From an uncultured Oscillospiraceae bacterium (lineage in GTDB: Bacteria > Bacillota > Clostridia > Oscillospirales > Acutalibacteraceae), in contig CABULH010000018.1 in assembly GCA_902492455.1 (NCBI GenBank), positions 1-64,000 of the forward strand: a stretch of DNA of 64,000 bases, written 5' to 3'. Of the stretch, positions 33,816 through 41,889 are shown in pieces (the first letter of the stretch is position 1; every line of letters begins with the position of its first letter). The translations under genes were made by a program, and so were the position numbers. The notes under the pieces were generated by a model. The model had not been told where the DNA came from. It made no database searches and saw nothing but the letters and a program-made list of their open reading frames with translations.

Positions 33816-34448
33816 ATGAATCTGATACTTTTAGGAGCTCCGGGTGCCGGCAAGGGCACCCAGGCGGAAGTTATCGCCGAGCACCTGAACATCCCCACCA
33901 TTTCCACGGGTAACATTATCCGTGAAGCGCTGAAAAGCGGTACGGAGATGGGGCTGAAAGCCAAAGAGTTTATGGATGCCGGCAAGCTGGTTCCCGATGA
34001 TATCGTTATTGGTATCATTAAGGAGAGGCTTGCGCAGCCGGACTGTGCAAACGGATTTATTCTCGACGGCTTTCCCCGCACTATTCCCCAGGCCGAGGCG
34101 CTTGACCGTATGGGGGTCGTCATCGACCGCGTGATCGATATTGAGGTAGCGGATGAGACGATTACCCAGCGTGTATCGGGCCGCCGTGTCTGCCCCTCCT
34201 GCGGTGCTTCTTATCACGTCGACTATAAAAGGCCGGCGGTGGAGAACGTATGCGACCGCTGCGGCGACACCCTTTCCCAGCGCAAGGATGACCATCCGGA
34301 TACCGTCAGAGAGCGTCTGCAGGTATATCATGAGCAGACCGAGCCGCTGAAAGGTTATTACGCCCAGAGCGGTAAGCTGTATATCGTGGAAGGACAGGAA
34401 GAGGTCGCCGATACGACCCGCCTCACCCTCGCCGCGGTTGAGGCCTGA
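33816..34448 (+). CDS. adk: Adenylate kinase, zinc-lid form
   Basis: A 210-aa Adk. The P-loop GAPGAGKGTQAE is at residues 7-18, the FILDGFPRTIPQAEAL motif is present, and the lid carries CPSCGASYH...CDRCGD, a four-cysteine zinc site of Gram-positive enzymes. It interconverts 2 ADP with ATP and AMP. The start at 33816 follows AAAGGAGGA and matches the MNLILLGAPG opening. The map gene follows three bases later. Confidence 0.97.
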   Translation: MNLILLGAPGAGKGTQAEVIAEHLNIPTISTGNIIREALKSGTEMGLKAKEFMDAGKLVPDDIVIGIIKERLAQPDCANGFILDGFPRTIPQAEALDRMGVVIDRVIDIEVADETITQRVSGRRVCPSCGASYHVDYKRPAVENVCDRCGDTLSQRKDDHPDTVRERLQVYHEQTEPLKGYYAQSGKLYIVEGQEEVADTTRLTLAAVEA

Positions 34449-34450
34449 CC

Positions 34451-35197
34451 ATGATTGCTATCAAGAACAGCCGGGAGCTGCGCGCTATGAAAGAGGCGTG
34501 CATCATCTCGGCTAGGGCGCTGCAGCTGGCGGGCAAGGCGATTGAACCCGGCGTTACCACCGGGGAGGTCGATCGGATCGTTCGTCAGTATATCGAGAGT
34601 GAGGGAGCTACCCCTTCCTTCCTCGGCTATGGCGGATTCCCGGCCAGCGCCTGCATATCCATTAATGAGCAAGTCATCCACGGCATACCAGGCAAGCGCG
34701 TGATTCATGCCGGCGATATCGTCAGTGTGGATGTGGGAGCGTGTTTGAACGGCTTCCACGGCGACAATGCCGCAACGTTTGCAGCAGGGGAGGTTTCCTC
34801 TGAGGCACAGGCGCTGATGGACGCTACCCGCGAGAGCCTTTACGAAGGCATTCGGGCGGCGGTGGCCGGCGGCAGAGTCGGCGACATCGGCGCGGCTGTG
34901 CAAAGGTATGTCGAGGTGCGTGGTTACTCGGTGGTACGGCAGTTCGTCGGCCACGGAGTAGGCACGAACCTGCACGAAGACCCCAGCGTGCCCAATTTCG
35001 GTACCCCCGGCCGCGGTCCCAGATTGCTGCCGGGTATGACCTTAGCTATTGAACCTATGATCAACGCCGGAACCGGGGATGTACGCATCCTGGGCGACGG
35101 CTGGACCACTGTGACGAAAGACGGCCGTCTTTCGGCCCATTTTGAGCATACCGTCGCCATTACCGCAGACGGTCCCGTCATTCTGACAACACCGTAA
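34451..35197 (+). CDS. map: Methionine aminopeptidase, type I
   Basis: A 248-aa type I enzyme. Metal ligands are visible in VSVDVGACLNGFHGDNAATF (two Asp), GHGVGTNLHEDPSVPNF (His), AIEPMI (Glu) and HFEHTVAIT (Glu). It removes the initiator Met from new proteins, as fits its place between adk and infA. It lies three bases after adk. Confidence 0.97.
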   Translation: MIAIKNSRELRAMKEACIISARALQLAGKAIEPGVTTGEVDRIVRQYIESEGATPSFLGYGGFPASACISINEQVIHGIPGKRVIHAGDIVSVDVGACLNGFHGDNAATFAAGEVSSEAQALMDATRESLYEGIRAAVAGGRVGDIGAAVQRYVEVRGYSVVRQFVGHGVGTNLHEDPSVPNFGTPGRGPRLLPGMTLAIEPMINAGTGDVRILGDGWTTVTKDGRLSAHFEHTVAITADGPVILTTP

Positions 35198-35211
35198 AGG
35201 CGGGTGACGGA

Positions 35212-35469
35212 ATGCTGAAACGGGGGAGCGTGGTCGTATCGTCTGCCGGCAAGGACAAGGGATCTTATCTGGCGGTACTGCTGACGGATGCCAGCGGCCT
35301 GTGGATTGCCGATGGACGCCGCCGGCCGCTGGAACGGCCCAAGCGGAAAAATCCGCGTCATGTGACTGAGACCCCTTTCACAGTAGACGAGGCTTCAATG
35401 GCGACCAATCGTGAATTGCGCCGGGTATTGACGGCGGTGAAGAGCAAAGCCGCTGAATCGGACGCGTGA
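35212..35469 (+). CDS. KOW-domain RNA-binding protein (L14e-like)
   Basis: An 85-aa basic protein with an N-terminal KOW-type beta barrel (KRGSVVVSSAGKDKGSYLAVL) and a Lys/Arg-rich middle (RRRPLERPKRKNPRHV). A small L14e/KOW-like protein between map and infA is usual in Clostridia. A role in ribosome assembly or translation is inferred from fold and position. AAAGGCGGG precedes the ATG. Confidence 0.88.
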   Translation: MLKRGSVVVSSAGKDKGSYLAVLLTDASGLWIADGRRRPLERPKRKNPRHVTETPFTVDEASMATNRELRRVLTAVKSKAAESDA

Positions 35470-35517
35470 CCGCCGGATGAAAATCCGCGGCCGTCATCAC
35501 ATGAGGGAGGTTATCTG

Positions 35518-35736
35518 ATGTCCAAATCGGACGTTATTGAGCTGGAAGGTACCGTAGTCGAGGCTCTGCCCAATGCGACGTTTCAGGTGGAGCTGGCGAA
35601 CGGCCACCAGATTTTGGCCCACATTTCCGGAAAACTGCGGATGAATTTTATCCGCATTCTGCCGGGAGACAAGGTCACGGTGGAAATGTCCCCCTATGAC
35701 CTGACTAAGGGCCGGATCACGTGGCGAACGAAATAA
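35518..35736 (+). CDS. infA: Translation initiation factor IF-1
   Basis: A 72-aa IF-1 with an OB fold (DVIELEGTVVEALPNATFQVEL; GDKVTVEMSPYDLTKGRITWR). It occupies the ribosomal A site during initiation. GAGGGAGG precedes the ATG. The 123-bp spacer after it holds three small hairpins: TGCCGC/GCGGCA, GTATTCCCC/GGGGGGATAC, and GTTGCAGGCTCT with its complement. Confidence 0.97.
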   Translation: MSKSDVIELEGTVVEALPNATFQVELANGHQILAHISGKLRMNFIRILPGDKVTVEMSPYDLTKGRITWRTK

Positions 35737-35859
35737 TGCCGCAGTGCGGCATTTCGTCCTGAGATCGCCGTATTCCCCTTTGATGGGGGGATACATTTGA
35801 ATTCGGTTGCAGGCTCTCCCCTGAGAGCGGCAACTTTCGGAAAGGACATGATTCTTCTT

Positions 35860-35973
35860 ATGAAAGTCAGACCTTCTGTTAAAAAGATCTGCGAAAAATG
35901 CAAGGTTATCAAGCGCAAAGGCCGTGTCATGGTCATCTGCGAGAATCCCAAACACAAGCAGCGCCAAGGCTGA
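35860..35973 (+). CDS. rpmJ: 50S ribosomal protein L36
   Basis: A 37-aa L36 (MKVRPSVKKICEKCKVIKRK) with the CxxC and C...H zinc site (CEKCKV, VICENPKHKQRQG). It is in the expected place between infA and rpsM. The start at 35860 follows GAAAGGA. It is easily missed because of its size. Confidence 0.96.
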   Translation: MKVRPSVKKICEKCKVIKRKGRVMVICENPKHKQRQG

Positions 35974-36048
35974 TTCCCCTCAGCCCGCGTTTGCTCATTC
36001 TTTGCGTCCCGTTGATACAGGACGCAGCCGAAAGGAAGGAATATCATT

Positions 36049-36417
36049 ATGGCGCGTATAGCTGGTGTTGACCTGCCCAGAGATAAACGCATTGAAATCG
36101 GCCTTACCTATATCTTTGGGATCGGCCGCAAAACGTCCAACGACATTCTCGCCGCTACCAACGTGAACCCCGATACCCGTGTCCGGGATTTGACGGAGGA
36201 AGAGGTTTCCAAACTGCGGGAATACATCGACCATAACGTGACGGTGGAAGGTGACCTCCGCCGGGATATCGCTTTTGATATTAAGCGTTTGATCGAAATC
36301 GGCAGCTATCGTGGTATCCGCCACCGCAAGGGTCTTCCTGTGCGCGGCCAGCGGTCCAAGACCAATGCCCGCACCCGCAAGGGACCGAAGAAGACCATCG
36401 CCAACAAGAAGAAATAA
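36049..36417 (+). CDS. rpsM: 30S ribosomal protein S13
   Basis: A 122-aa S13 (ARIAGVDLPRDKRIEIGLTY; RGIRHRKGLPVRGQRSKTNAR). It forms bridges to the 50S subunit from the 30S head. GAAAGGAAGGAA precedes the ATG. Confidence 0.97.
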   Translation: MARIAGVDLPRDKRIEIGLTYIFGIGRKTSNDILAATNVNPDTRVRDLTEEEVSKLREYIDHNVTVEGDLRRDIAFDIKRLIEIGSYRGIRHRKGLPVRGQRSKTNARTRKGPKKTIANKKK

Positions 36418-36432
36418 GCAGGAGGGATAAGA

Positions 36433-36846
36433 ATGGCTGCTGCAAAAACCACGGCGCGCAAAGGTACAACCGCCGTCCGCCGCCGCAAAGAACGCAAAAA
36501 CATTGAACGGGGCGCCGCACATATCCAGTCCACGTTCAACAATACCATTGTCACCATCACCGACTCCCAGGGCAATGCTCTGTCCTGGGCCAGCGCCGGC
36601 GAGCTGGGCTTCCGCGGTTCCCGGAAATCCACTCCCTACGCGGCGCAGACCGCTGCTGAAACCGCTGCTCGCGCGGCGATGGAGCACGGACTGAAGGTTG
36701 TCGAGGTGTTCGTCAAAGGACCCGGCGCCGGCCGTGAGGCCGCGATCCGCGCCCTGCAGGCCGCCGGACTCGAGGTCAACATGATTAAAGACGTGACCCC
36801 GATTCCCCACAACGGATGCCGTCCTCCCAAGAGAAGACGCGTATAA
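36433..36846 (+). CDS. rpsK: 30S ribosomal protein S11
   Basis: A 137-aa S11 (GAAHIQSTFNNTIVTITDSQG; the C-terminal DVTPIPHNGCRPPKRRRV). It is on the 30S platform near the mRNA exit. AGGAGGG precedes the ATG. Confidence 0.97.
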   Translation: MAAAKTTARKGTTAVRRRKERKNIERGAAHIQSTFNNTIVTITDSQGNALSWASAGELGFRGSRKSTPYAAQTAAETAARAAMEHGLKVVEVFVKGPGAGREAAIRALQAAGLEVNMIKDVTPIPHNGCRPPKRRRV

Positions 36847-36870
36847 TTCAAATCAGGAGGTGCAACCAAT

Positions 36871-37500
36871 ATGGCTAGATATACCGGTCCGGTGTGCAAA
36901 CTCTGCCGCCGCGAAGGTCAGAAACTCTTTTTGAAGGGCGAACGCTGCTACACGGGCAAATGTGCTGTCGCCCGCCGTGCTTATGCTCCTGGCCAGCATG
37001 GTCAGGCCCGCAATAAGAAAGCGTCTGAATACGGCCGTCAGCTGCGTACTAAGCAGTATGCCCGCCGTTACTACGGTGTACTGGAGAGCCAGTTCCGTCA
37101 CTATTTTGAACTGGCCGAGAAAATGCCCGGCGTGACGGGTGAAAACCTGCTGCGTCTGCTGGAATCCCGGCTGGATAACGTTGTTTATCGTCTGGGCTTT
37201 GCCAGTTCTCGCGCGGAAGCCCGTCAGCTGGTTTCCCACGGTCACTTTTCCGTGAATGGCCGCCGGGTCAACATTCCTTCCTATCTTGTCAAGGTTGGTC
37301 AGACGGTTTCCATGAACGACGGCAGCCGTCAGCTGGATAAGATGAAGGCGATTGTGGAGTCCAACGGCTCCCGTCCGGTGCCGAAGTGGCTGGATCTGAA
37401 TCGCGACGCGCTGGCTGCTAAGGTAGTCTCCATGCCGGAACGCGAGGATATCGATCTTCCCATCGAAGAAACCCTCATCGTCGAGTTGTACTCCCGCTAA
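36871..37500 (+). CDS. rpsD: 30S ribosomal protein S4, zinc form
   Basis: A 209-aa S4 of the C+ type: CKLCRREGQKLFLKGERCYTGKC forms a zinc site near the N-terminus. The S4 RNA-binding domain (LESRLDNVVYRLGFASSRAEA) follows. It is a primary assembly protein. In some Firmicutes rpsD is unlinked. Here it lies in the alpha operon before rpoA. CAGGAGG precedes the ATG. Confidence 0.97.
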   Translation: MARYTGPVCKLCRREGQKLFLKGERCYTGKCAVARRAYAPGQHGQARNKKASEYGRQLRTKQYARRYYGVLESQFRHYFELAEKMPGVTGENLLRLLESRLDNVVYRLGFASSRAEARQLVSHGHFSVNGRRVNIPSYLVKVGQTVSMNDGSRQLDKMKAIVESNGSRPVPKWLDLNRDALAAKVVSMPEREDIDLPIEETLIVELYSR

Positions 37501-37612
37501 TGCTGCGGATCTGTCCCCGACGACCGCGCAATGCACGTTTATATTCAGTGGAAGGGGCTGCCGGACGCCCTTGTCCGGCCGCTTCATTCCGTTTCAATAA
37601 GGAGGGTTTTGC

Positions 37613-38566
37613 ATGATTGAGATTGAGAAGCCCAGAATCGACGCGCTCGACCTGGCCCCCAACGGCACTTATGGGAAATTCGTCGTGGAGCCGCTGGAAA
37701 GAGGCTACGGCACAACGCTGGGCAACAGCCTGCGCCGCGTGCTGCTGTCTTCCCTCCCGGGCGTCGCGGTAACCTCCGTCAAAATCGACGGAATCCTGCA
37801 TGAGTTTTCCACCATCGAGGGTGTGAAAGAGGATATCACCGAGATCATCCTGAACATCAAGGGCCTGATCATGAAGATCAACGGAGACGGTCCGAAGGTG
37901 GTGTATGTGGAGGCGGAAGGCCCCGGAGAGGTGACCGCCGGCTCCATCAAATGCGACAGCGAGGTAGAGATCCTGCAGCCCGACATGCACATTGCCACCC
38001 TGGGTGAGGGCGCGAAGCTGTATATGGAAATCACCCTCGACAAAGGACGGGGCTATGTGCCCGCCGAGCGCAACAAGCAGCAGATGACGCCGATCATCGG
38101 CGTGATTCCGGTTGATTCCATCTACACACCGGTGGTAAAGGTGAACTACACAGTGGAGAACACCCGTGTAGGACAGATCACCGACTACGACAAGCTGACC
38201 CTGGAAGTGTGGACCAACGGGACGATTTCCGCCAAAGAAGCCGTTTCCTTGGGCGCGAAGGTGCTGACGGAGCATTTGAACCTGTTTGTGGATCTGTCCG
38301 GTGAGGCTTATTCCGGCGATTCCATCATGGTGGAAAAAGACGACAAGGGCAAGGAAAAGGTCCTGGAGATGACCATCGAGGAGCTGGACCTGTCCGTTCG
38401 TTCCTTCAACTGCCTGAAACGTGCGGGCATCAACACCGTGGAAGACCTTATCAGCAAGAGCGAGGAAGATATGATGAAGGTCCGCAACCTGGGCCGCAAA
38501 TCCCTGGAAGAGGTTATCAACAAGCTGGCCTCTTTGGGCTTCAAGCTCTATAATGAAGAGGAATAA
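37613..38566 (+). CDS. rpoA: RNA polymerase subunit alpha
   Basis: A 317-aa alpha subunit. The N-terminal dimerisation domain contains YGTTLGNSLRRVLLSSLPG, and the C-terminal domain contains LDLSVRSFNCLKRAGINTVEDL and RNLGRKSLEEV, which bind UP elements and activators. AAGGAGGG precedes the ATG. The 112-bp spacer before it has the stem CCGGAC/GTCCGG near 37562-37579. Confidence 0.97.
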   Translation: MIEIEKPRIDALDLAPNGTYGKFVVEPLERGYGTTLGNSLRRVLLSSLPGVAVTSVKIDGILHEFSTIEGVKEDITEIILNIKGLIMKINGDGPKVVYVEAEGPGEVTAGSIKCDSEVEILQPDMHIATLGEGAKLYMEITLDKGRGYVPAERNKQQMTPIIGVIPVDSIYTPVVKVNYTVENTRVGQITDYDKLTLEVWTNGTISAKEAVSLGAKVLTEHLNLFVDLSGEAYSGDSIMVEKDDKGKEKVLEMTIEELDLSVRSFNCLKRAGINTVEDLISKSEEDMMKVRNLGRKSLEEVINKLASLGFKLYNEEE

Positions 38567-38630
38567 CGCGGGAATGCCTGAGACTTTCCTTTTAGAATGC
38601 CGTTAACCTAAGGATAAGGAGTGAATTCAA

Positions 38631-38975
38631 ATGCCCGGAACCAGAAAGCTCGGCCGCCCGACTGCGTCGCGTATGGCTATGCTGAGAGCGATGGTTACCT
38701 TCCTGCTGGAAAAAGGCCGGATTGAAACCACCGTCACCCGTGCAAAAGAAGTCCGGTCCATGACCGAGAAGATGATCACCATCGCCAAGAACCCCACTTT
38801 GGCGAATAAACGCCTGGTATTTTCCTTTGTTACTAAGGAAAGCGTAGCGAAAAAGCTGTTCGATGAAATCGCCCCCAAGTATGCCGACCGCAACGGCGGC
38901 TATACCCGTATCATCAAGACCCAGGCCCGCCGCGGCGACGCTGCGGAAATGGCCATCATCGAACTGGTGAAATAA
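38631..38975 (+). CDS. rplQ: 50S ribosomal protein L17
   Basis: A 114-aa L17 (RKLGRPTASRMAMLRAMVTFL; TRIIKTQARRGDAAEMAIIEL). It is the last gene of the r-protein operon. ATAAGGAG precedes the ATG. A strong terminator follows it. The ecfA1-ecfA2-ecfT-truA genes that often follow rplQ in Firmicutes are absent. Confidence 0.97.
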   Translation: MPGTRKLGRPTASRMAMLRAMVTFLLEKGRIETTVTRAKEVRSMTEKMITIAKNPTLANKRLVFSFVTKESVAKKLFDEIAPKYADRNGGYTRIIKTQARRGDAAEMAIIELVK

Positions 38976-38990
38976 GCGCGAATATCTGGA

Positions 38991-39020
38991 AAGCCAGCCG
39001 GAAAACCGGCTGGCTTTTTT
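38991..39020 (+). terminator. Terminator of the S10-spc-alpha operon
   Basis: AAGCCAGCCGG pairs with CCGGCTGGCTT around an AAAA loop and runs into a six-T tract. It lies 15 bp after the rplQ stop. Confidence 0.95.
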
Positions 39021-39078
39021 GTACTCCAGAAAATAAAGAGTGAATTATACATAATGTAGATGATTATGAATCCGGGAG

Positions 39079-39107
39079 TTGACAGAAAATCGTATGAGCA
39101 CTACACT
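39079..39107 (+). promoter_or_regulatory. Promoter of the QueG-like gene
   Basis: A perfect TTGACA (39079-39084) and TACACT (39102-39107) are spaced by 17 bp, about 100 bp before the GTG start. Confidence 0.65.
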
Positions 39108-39207
39108 AATGCTATCAGCTCACGACAAGGACAAGCCCTGTTCACAATTCTAAGGGTTTTCTATAAGAACAGGTAGCACAGCAGCTGGATTAAGGAGAGC
39201 AGGAATT

Positions 39208-40041
39208 GTGAAAAATATTCAAGATGAAATTCAGCAAATTCTGCGGGAATACGATTTGCCGCTGCATGGTTTCTGTCCTTTTCAAGCGGTGGAAAACCAT
39301 CTGCTGCCCTGCCGCGCGGCTGCGCGGCTGCCGGAAAATGCGCGAACCGTTTTGGTGACTTTATTTCCTTACCGATTTGCCGATGAAGGGCCGCGGAATC
39401 TTTCCCGTTACGCCGCCTGTCTGCCGGATTATCATAAGGCAGCTGGCGAGAAGTTAAACCGGGCGGCCGCCGCCTTGATGGAGACATTCCCTCCACATCG
39501 TTTTGAAGCTTTTGTAGACAATTCTCCTTTGCCGGAGGTTCGAACCGCTGCTTTGGCAGGATTGGGCTGTGTGGGGGACAATGGAGTGCTCATTCATCCG
39601 GAATTCGGTTCTTGGGTATTTATCGGCGCAATCGTCACGGATCTGGAATTATCCTTACCGATACCCGGACCAATAGAGGAATGTCTTCATTGCGGCGCCT
39701 GCAGCGCAGCATGTCCATCGTCATGTGTGGGATTGACCGGTGAGGAACGCCGAAGGAGGTGCTTATCGGCGGTTTCACAAAAAAAGGGATTTCTGAGTGC
39801 GGAGGAGGAGGAACTGTTGCGGGGCAGCCCATTGGTTTGGGGATGTGATCGCTGCCAGGAGGTATGTCCTTTGAACAGGAAGACCCGGATCGCTCCACAC
39901 CCCAGCTTCGTTGGTTATCAAGGCTGGCTGTCGGAGGATGATTTAGAACACTTGGAAGGCAAGGCTTATGGTTGGAGGGGAAAGCGGGTACTGGAGCGAA
40001 ATCTGGAACTGCAGAACAAGGCGAGTCAAGCCGCCGATTGA
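39208..40041 (+). CDS. Epoxyqueuosine reductase-like (QueG family) Fe-S protein
   Basis: A 277-aa protein related to QueG. It keeps the Asp-containing segment VDNSPLPEVRTAALAGLG and two ferredoxin-type motifs, CLHCGACSAACPSSC and CDRCQEVCPLN. QueG reduces epoxyqueuosine to queuosine in tRNA with cobalamin and two [4Fe-4S] clusters. This version is shorter than usual (QueG is about 310-380 aa) and lacks the C-terminal HEAT-like part, as do many clostridial homologues, so the exact substrate is uncertain. A GTG start follows AAGGAGAG. Confidence 0.78.
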   Translation: MKNIQDEIQQILREYDLPLHGFCPFQAVENHLLPCRAAARLPENARTVLVTLFPYRFADEGPRNLSRYAACLPDYHKAAGEKLNRAAAALMETFPPHRFEAFVDNSPLPEVRTAALAGLGCVGDNGVLIHPEFGSWVFIGAIVTDLELSLPIPGPIEECLHCGACSAACPSSCVGLTGEERRRRCLSAVSQKKGFLSAEEEELLRGSPLVWGCDRCQEVCPLNRKTRIAPHPSFVGYQGWLSEDDLEHLEGKAYGWRGKRVLERNLELQNKASQAAD

Positions 40042-40066
40042 CGAATAAAGGCGTGCGTTGTATAAT
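40038..40066 (+). promoter_or_regulatory. Promoter of the SanA-like/Alr-like/decarboxylase operon
   Basis: TTGACG (40038-40043) and a perfect TATAAT (40061-40066) are spaced by 17 bp. The -35 box overlaps the stop codon of the QueG-like gene. Confidence 0.75.
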
Positions 40067-40132
40067 AATAATTGAAAATAAGATCTTGACAGATTGTCAT
40101 ATCACAGGCAAAAAGGAGGATGTTGAAGCGGC

Positions 40133-40810
40133 ATGATAAGGAAGCGAAAGAAACGGATTGTTCTGCTGCTGATTTTGGTGTTGCTGACAGCTGCTGTTGC
40201 CTCTCCCTTTGCTGTGAACGCTTATGTCACTGGTTCGTCGGAGAAACGGATCATCACCGCTGAAGAGGCGGCGGAGGGTGAGCCGGCCGACTGCGTACTG
40301 GTGCTGGGAGCTTTGGTATACCCTGACGGCAGGCTCTGCGCCATGCTGGAAGATCGAGTGAAGACGGGAATCGCCCTCTATCAAAGCGGAGCGGCGAAAA
40401 AGCTGCTGTTCAGCGGTGATCATGGCCGGGAGGATTATGACGAGGTCAACGCCATGAAGCAGTATGCCCTGGACGCCGGGGTTCCGGAAGAGGATATTTT
40501 TTTAGATCACGCGGGATTTTCTACTTACGAATCTGTTTACCGTGCCAAAGCCATTTTTCAGGTTGAATCGGTGCTCATCGTCACACAGAAATACCATCTG
40601 TACCGCGCCCTATATGCGGCGGAAGAGATGGGGCTGGAAGCCAGGGGAGTAGACGGCGCGCTGCAGGAATATATTGGACAGGAAAAACGGGAGTTTCGGG
40701 AATTTTTAGCCCGGAATAAAGATTTTTTGATGTGTGTTGTCAAGCCGGCTCCCACTTATTTAGGGGCGGCAATTCCCATTACAGGAGATGGACGAGCCAC
40801 CCGGGGCTGA
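40133..40810 (+). CDS. SanA/YdcF-family (DUF218) membrane protein
   Basis: A 225-aa protein with one N-terminal membrane helix (residues 9-30) and a DUF218 domain outside (CVLVLGALVYPDGRLCAML, LLFSGDHGREDYDEVNAM, VLIVTQKYHLYRALYAAEEMG). E. coli SanA of this family affects vancomycin sensitivity and envelope permeability. The biochemical activity is unknown. AAAAGGAGG precedes the ATG. It heads an apparent operon with the racemase-fold and decarboxylase-family genes, with a 35-bp gap to the next start. Confidence 0.87.
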   Translation: MIRKRKKRIVLLLILVLLTAAVASPFAVNAYVTGSSEKRIITAEEAAEGEPADCVLVLGALVYPDGRLCAMLEDRVKTGIALYQSGAAKKLLFSGDHGREDYDEVNAMKQYALDAGVPEEDIFLDHAGFSTYESVYRAKAIFQVESVLIVTQKYHLYRALYAAEEMGLEARGVDGALQEYIGQEKREFREFLARNKDFLMCVVKPAPTYLGAAIPITGDGRATRG

Positions 40811-40845
40811 CAGAAAGATCAATAACCGCGAAAGGCGTGAATCAC

Positions 40846-41889
40846 ATGACATTGCTGGTGCAAACCGAACGCATCCTGGCGAATTTTCGTATTCTGCAGA
40901 AACAGGCGGGGGGAACGCCGCTGATCCCAACCCTGGAAGCCAATGCCTACGGTTTGGGAGACGTGGCGGTGGCACAGCTGCTGGCTGGCGCCGGTATAAA
41001 AACTGTGGCGGTATCCCGACTGGAGGAAGCGGTCCGCATTGCGGAGAATGTCCGGGGATTGGATATCCTGCTGCTGACGCCTTATGCAGGGGAAGAGGAT
41101 ATCACCGCCATTTTGAAAAACGATATTATCGCCGCGGTGGGCTCCAACGATAGTGCGGTTTTAATCAGCTCTTTAAGCCGAAAACTGCGCTGCCGGGCGC
41201 GGGTACAGCTTTGTTTTGATTTCGGCATGGGCCGGTTTGGCTATATGCCTCAGGATGTGGTCAAGGCCGCTCAAACCATCCACCATCTGGAGAATGTAGA
41301 GCTGTATGGAGTCTTTACCGCCCTGCCGGCCAAGAAGATGAAGGAAGCAGCTGCCCTCCAGCAAGTGAAGGATTTCCAGCGGGTGCTTACCGCTATTGAG
41401 CGGGAGGGGCTGCGCTACGGAATCGCCCACATGGCGGACAGCAGCCAGGCTGCCCAGTATAAGGAAATGCGCCTTGGGGCAGTCCGGGCGGGGGCGGACC
41501 TTTTTGGCCGGGGCCCGCAGAAGGAGCGGCACGGCCTTAAGAAGGTTGGACGGGCGGTTTCGGAGATCTGCGACCTAAAATGGATGGCCGCAGGCAGTAC
41601 CGTAGGAGAGGACGGCGGCTATAAGCTCCGCCGTGCCACCCGTTTGGCGGTGGTTCCCGCGGGTCTGGCGGACGGCGTCTTTACCGATGGACAGATGAAA
41701 GGGTGGCTTTTTTTCCGGCCCAAGCTGACTTGTGAAATCAACGGAAGGAAAGCGCCGGTGGTGGGCCGGGTGGGGCTGACTTCTCTGACGGCGGATGTTA
41801 CCGACCTGGACTGTGCACCGGGAGATATCGTGTCCTTTGAAGCGGATCCGGTGGGTATCAGCGCCTTTACCCGCCGGGATTATGTGTAA
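40846..41889 (+). CDS. Alanine-racemase-fold protein lacking catalytic residues
   Basis: A 347-aa homologue of PLP-dependent alanine racemase with both domains: the fold-III barrel (ANAYGLGDVAVAQLLAGAG, FGMGRFGYMP, HMADSSQAAQY, GAVRAGADLFGRGP) and the C-terminal beta domain (INGRKAPVVGRVGLTSL). The PLP lysine of the VVKANAYGHG motif is Glu31 (TLEANAYGLG). The second acid-base, Tyr of GYADG, is Leu274 (AGLADG). The carbamylated-Lys position also appears to be Cys. It is therefore unlikely to racemise alanine. The ATG at 40846 follows GAAAGGCG. It may bind D-amino acids or act as a partner of the neighbouring PLP enzyme. Confidence 0.82.
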   Translation: MTLLVQTERILANFRILQKQAGGTPLIPTLEANAYGLGDVAVAQLLAGAGIKTVAVSRLEEAVRIAENVRGLDILLLTPYAGEEDITAILKNDIIAAVGSNDSAVLISSLSRKLRCRARVQLCFDFGMGRFGYMPQDVVKAAQTIHHLENVELYGVFTALPAKKMKEAAALQQVKDFQRVLTAIEREGLRYGIAHMADSSQAAQYKEMRLGAVRAGADLFGRGPQKERHGLKKVGRAVSEICDLKWMAAGSTVGEDGGYKLRRATRLAVVPAGLADGVFTDGQMKGWLFFRPKLTCEINGRKAPVVGRVGLTSLTADVTDLDCAPGDIVSFEADPVGISAFTRRDYV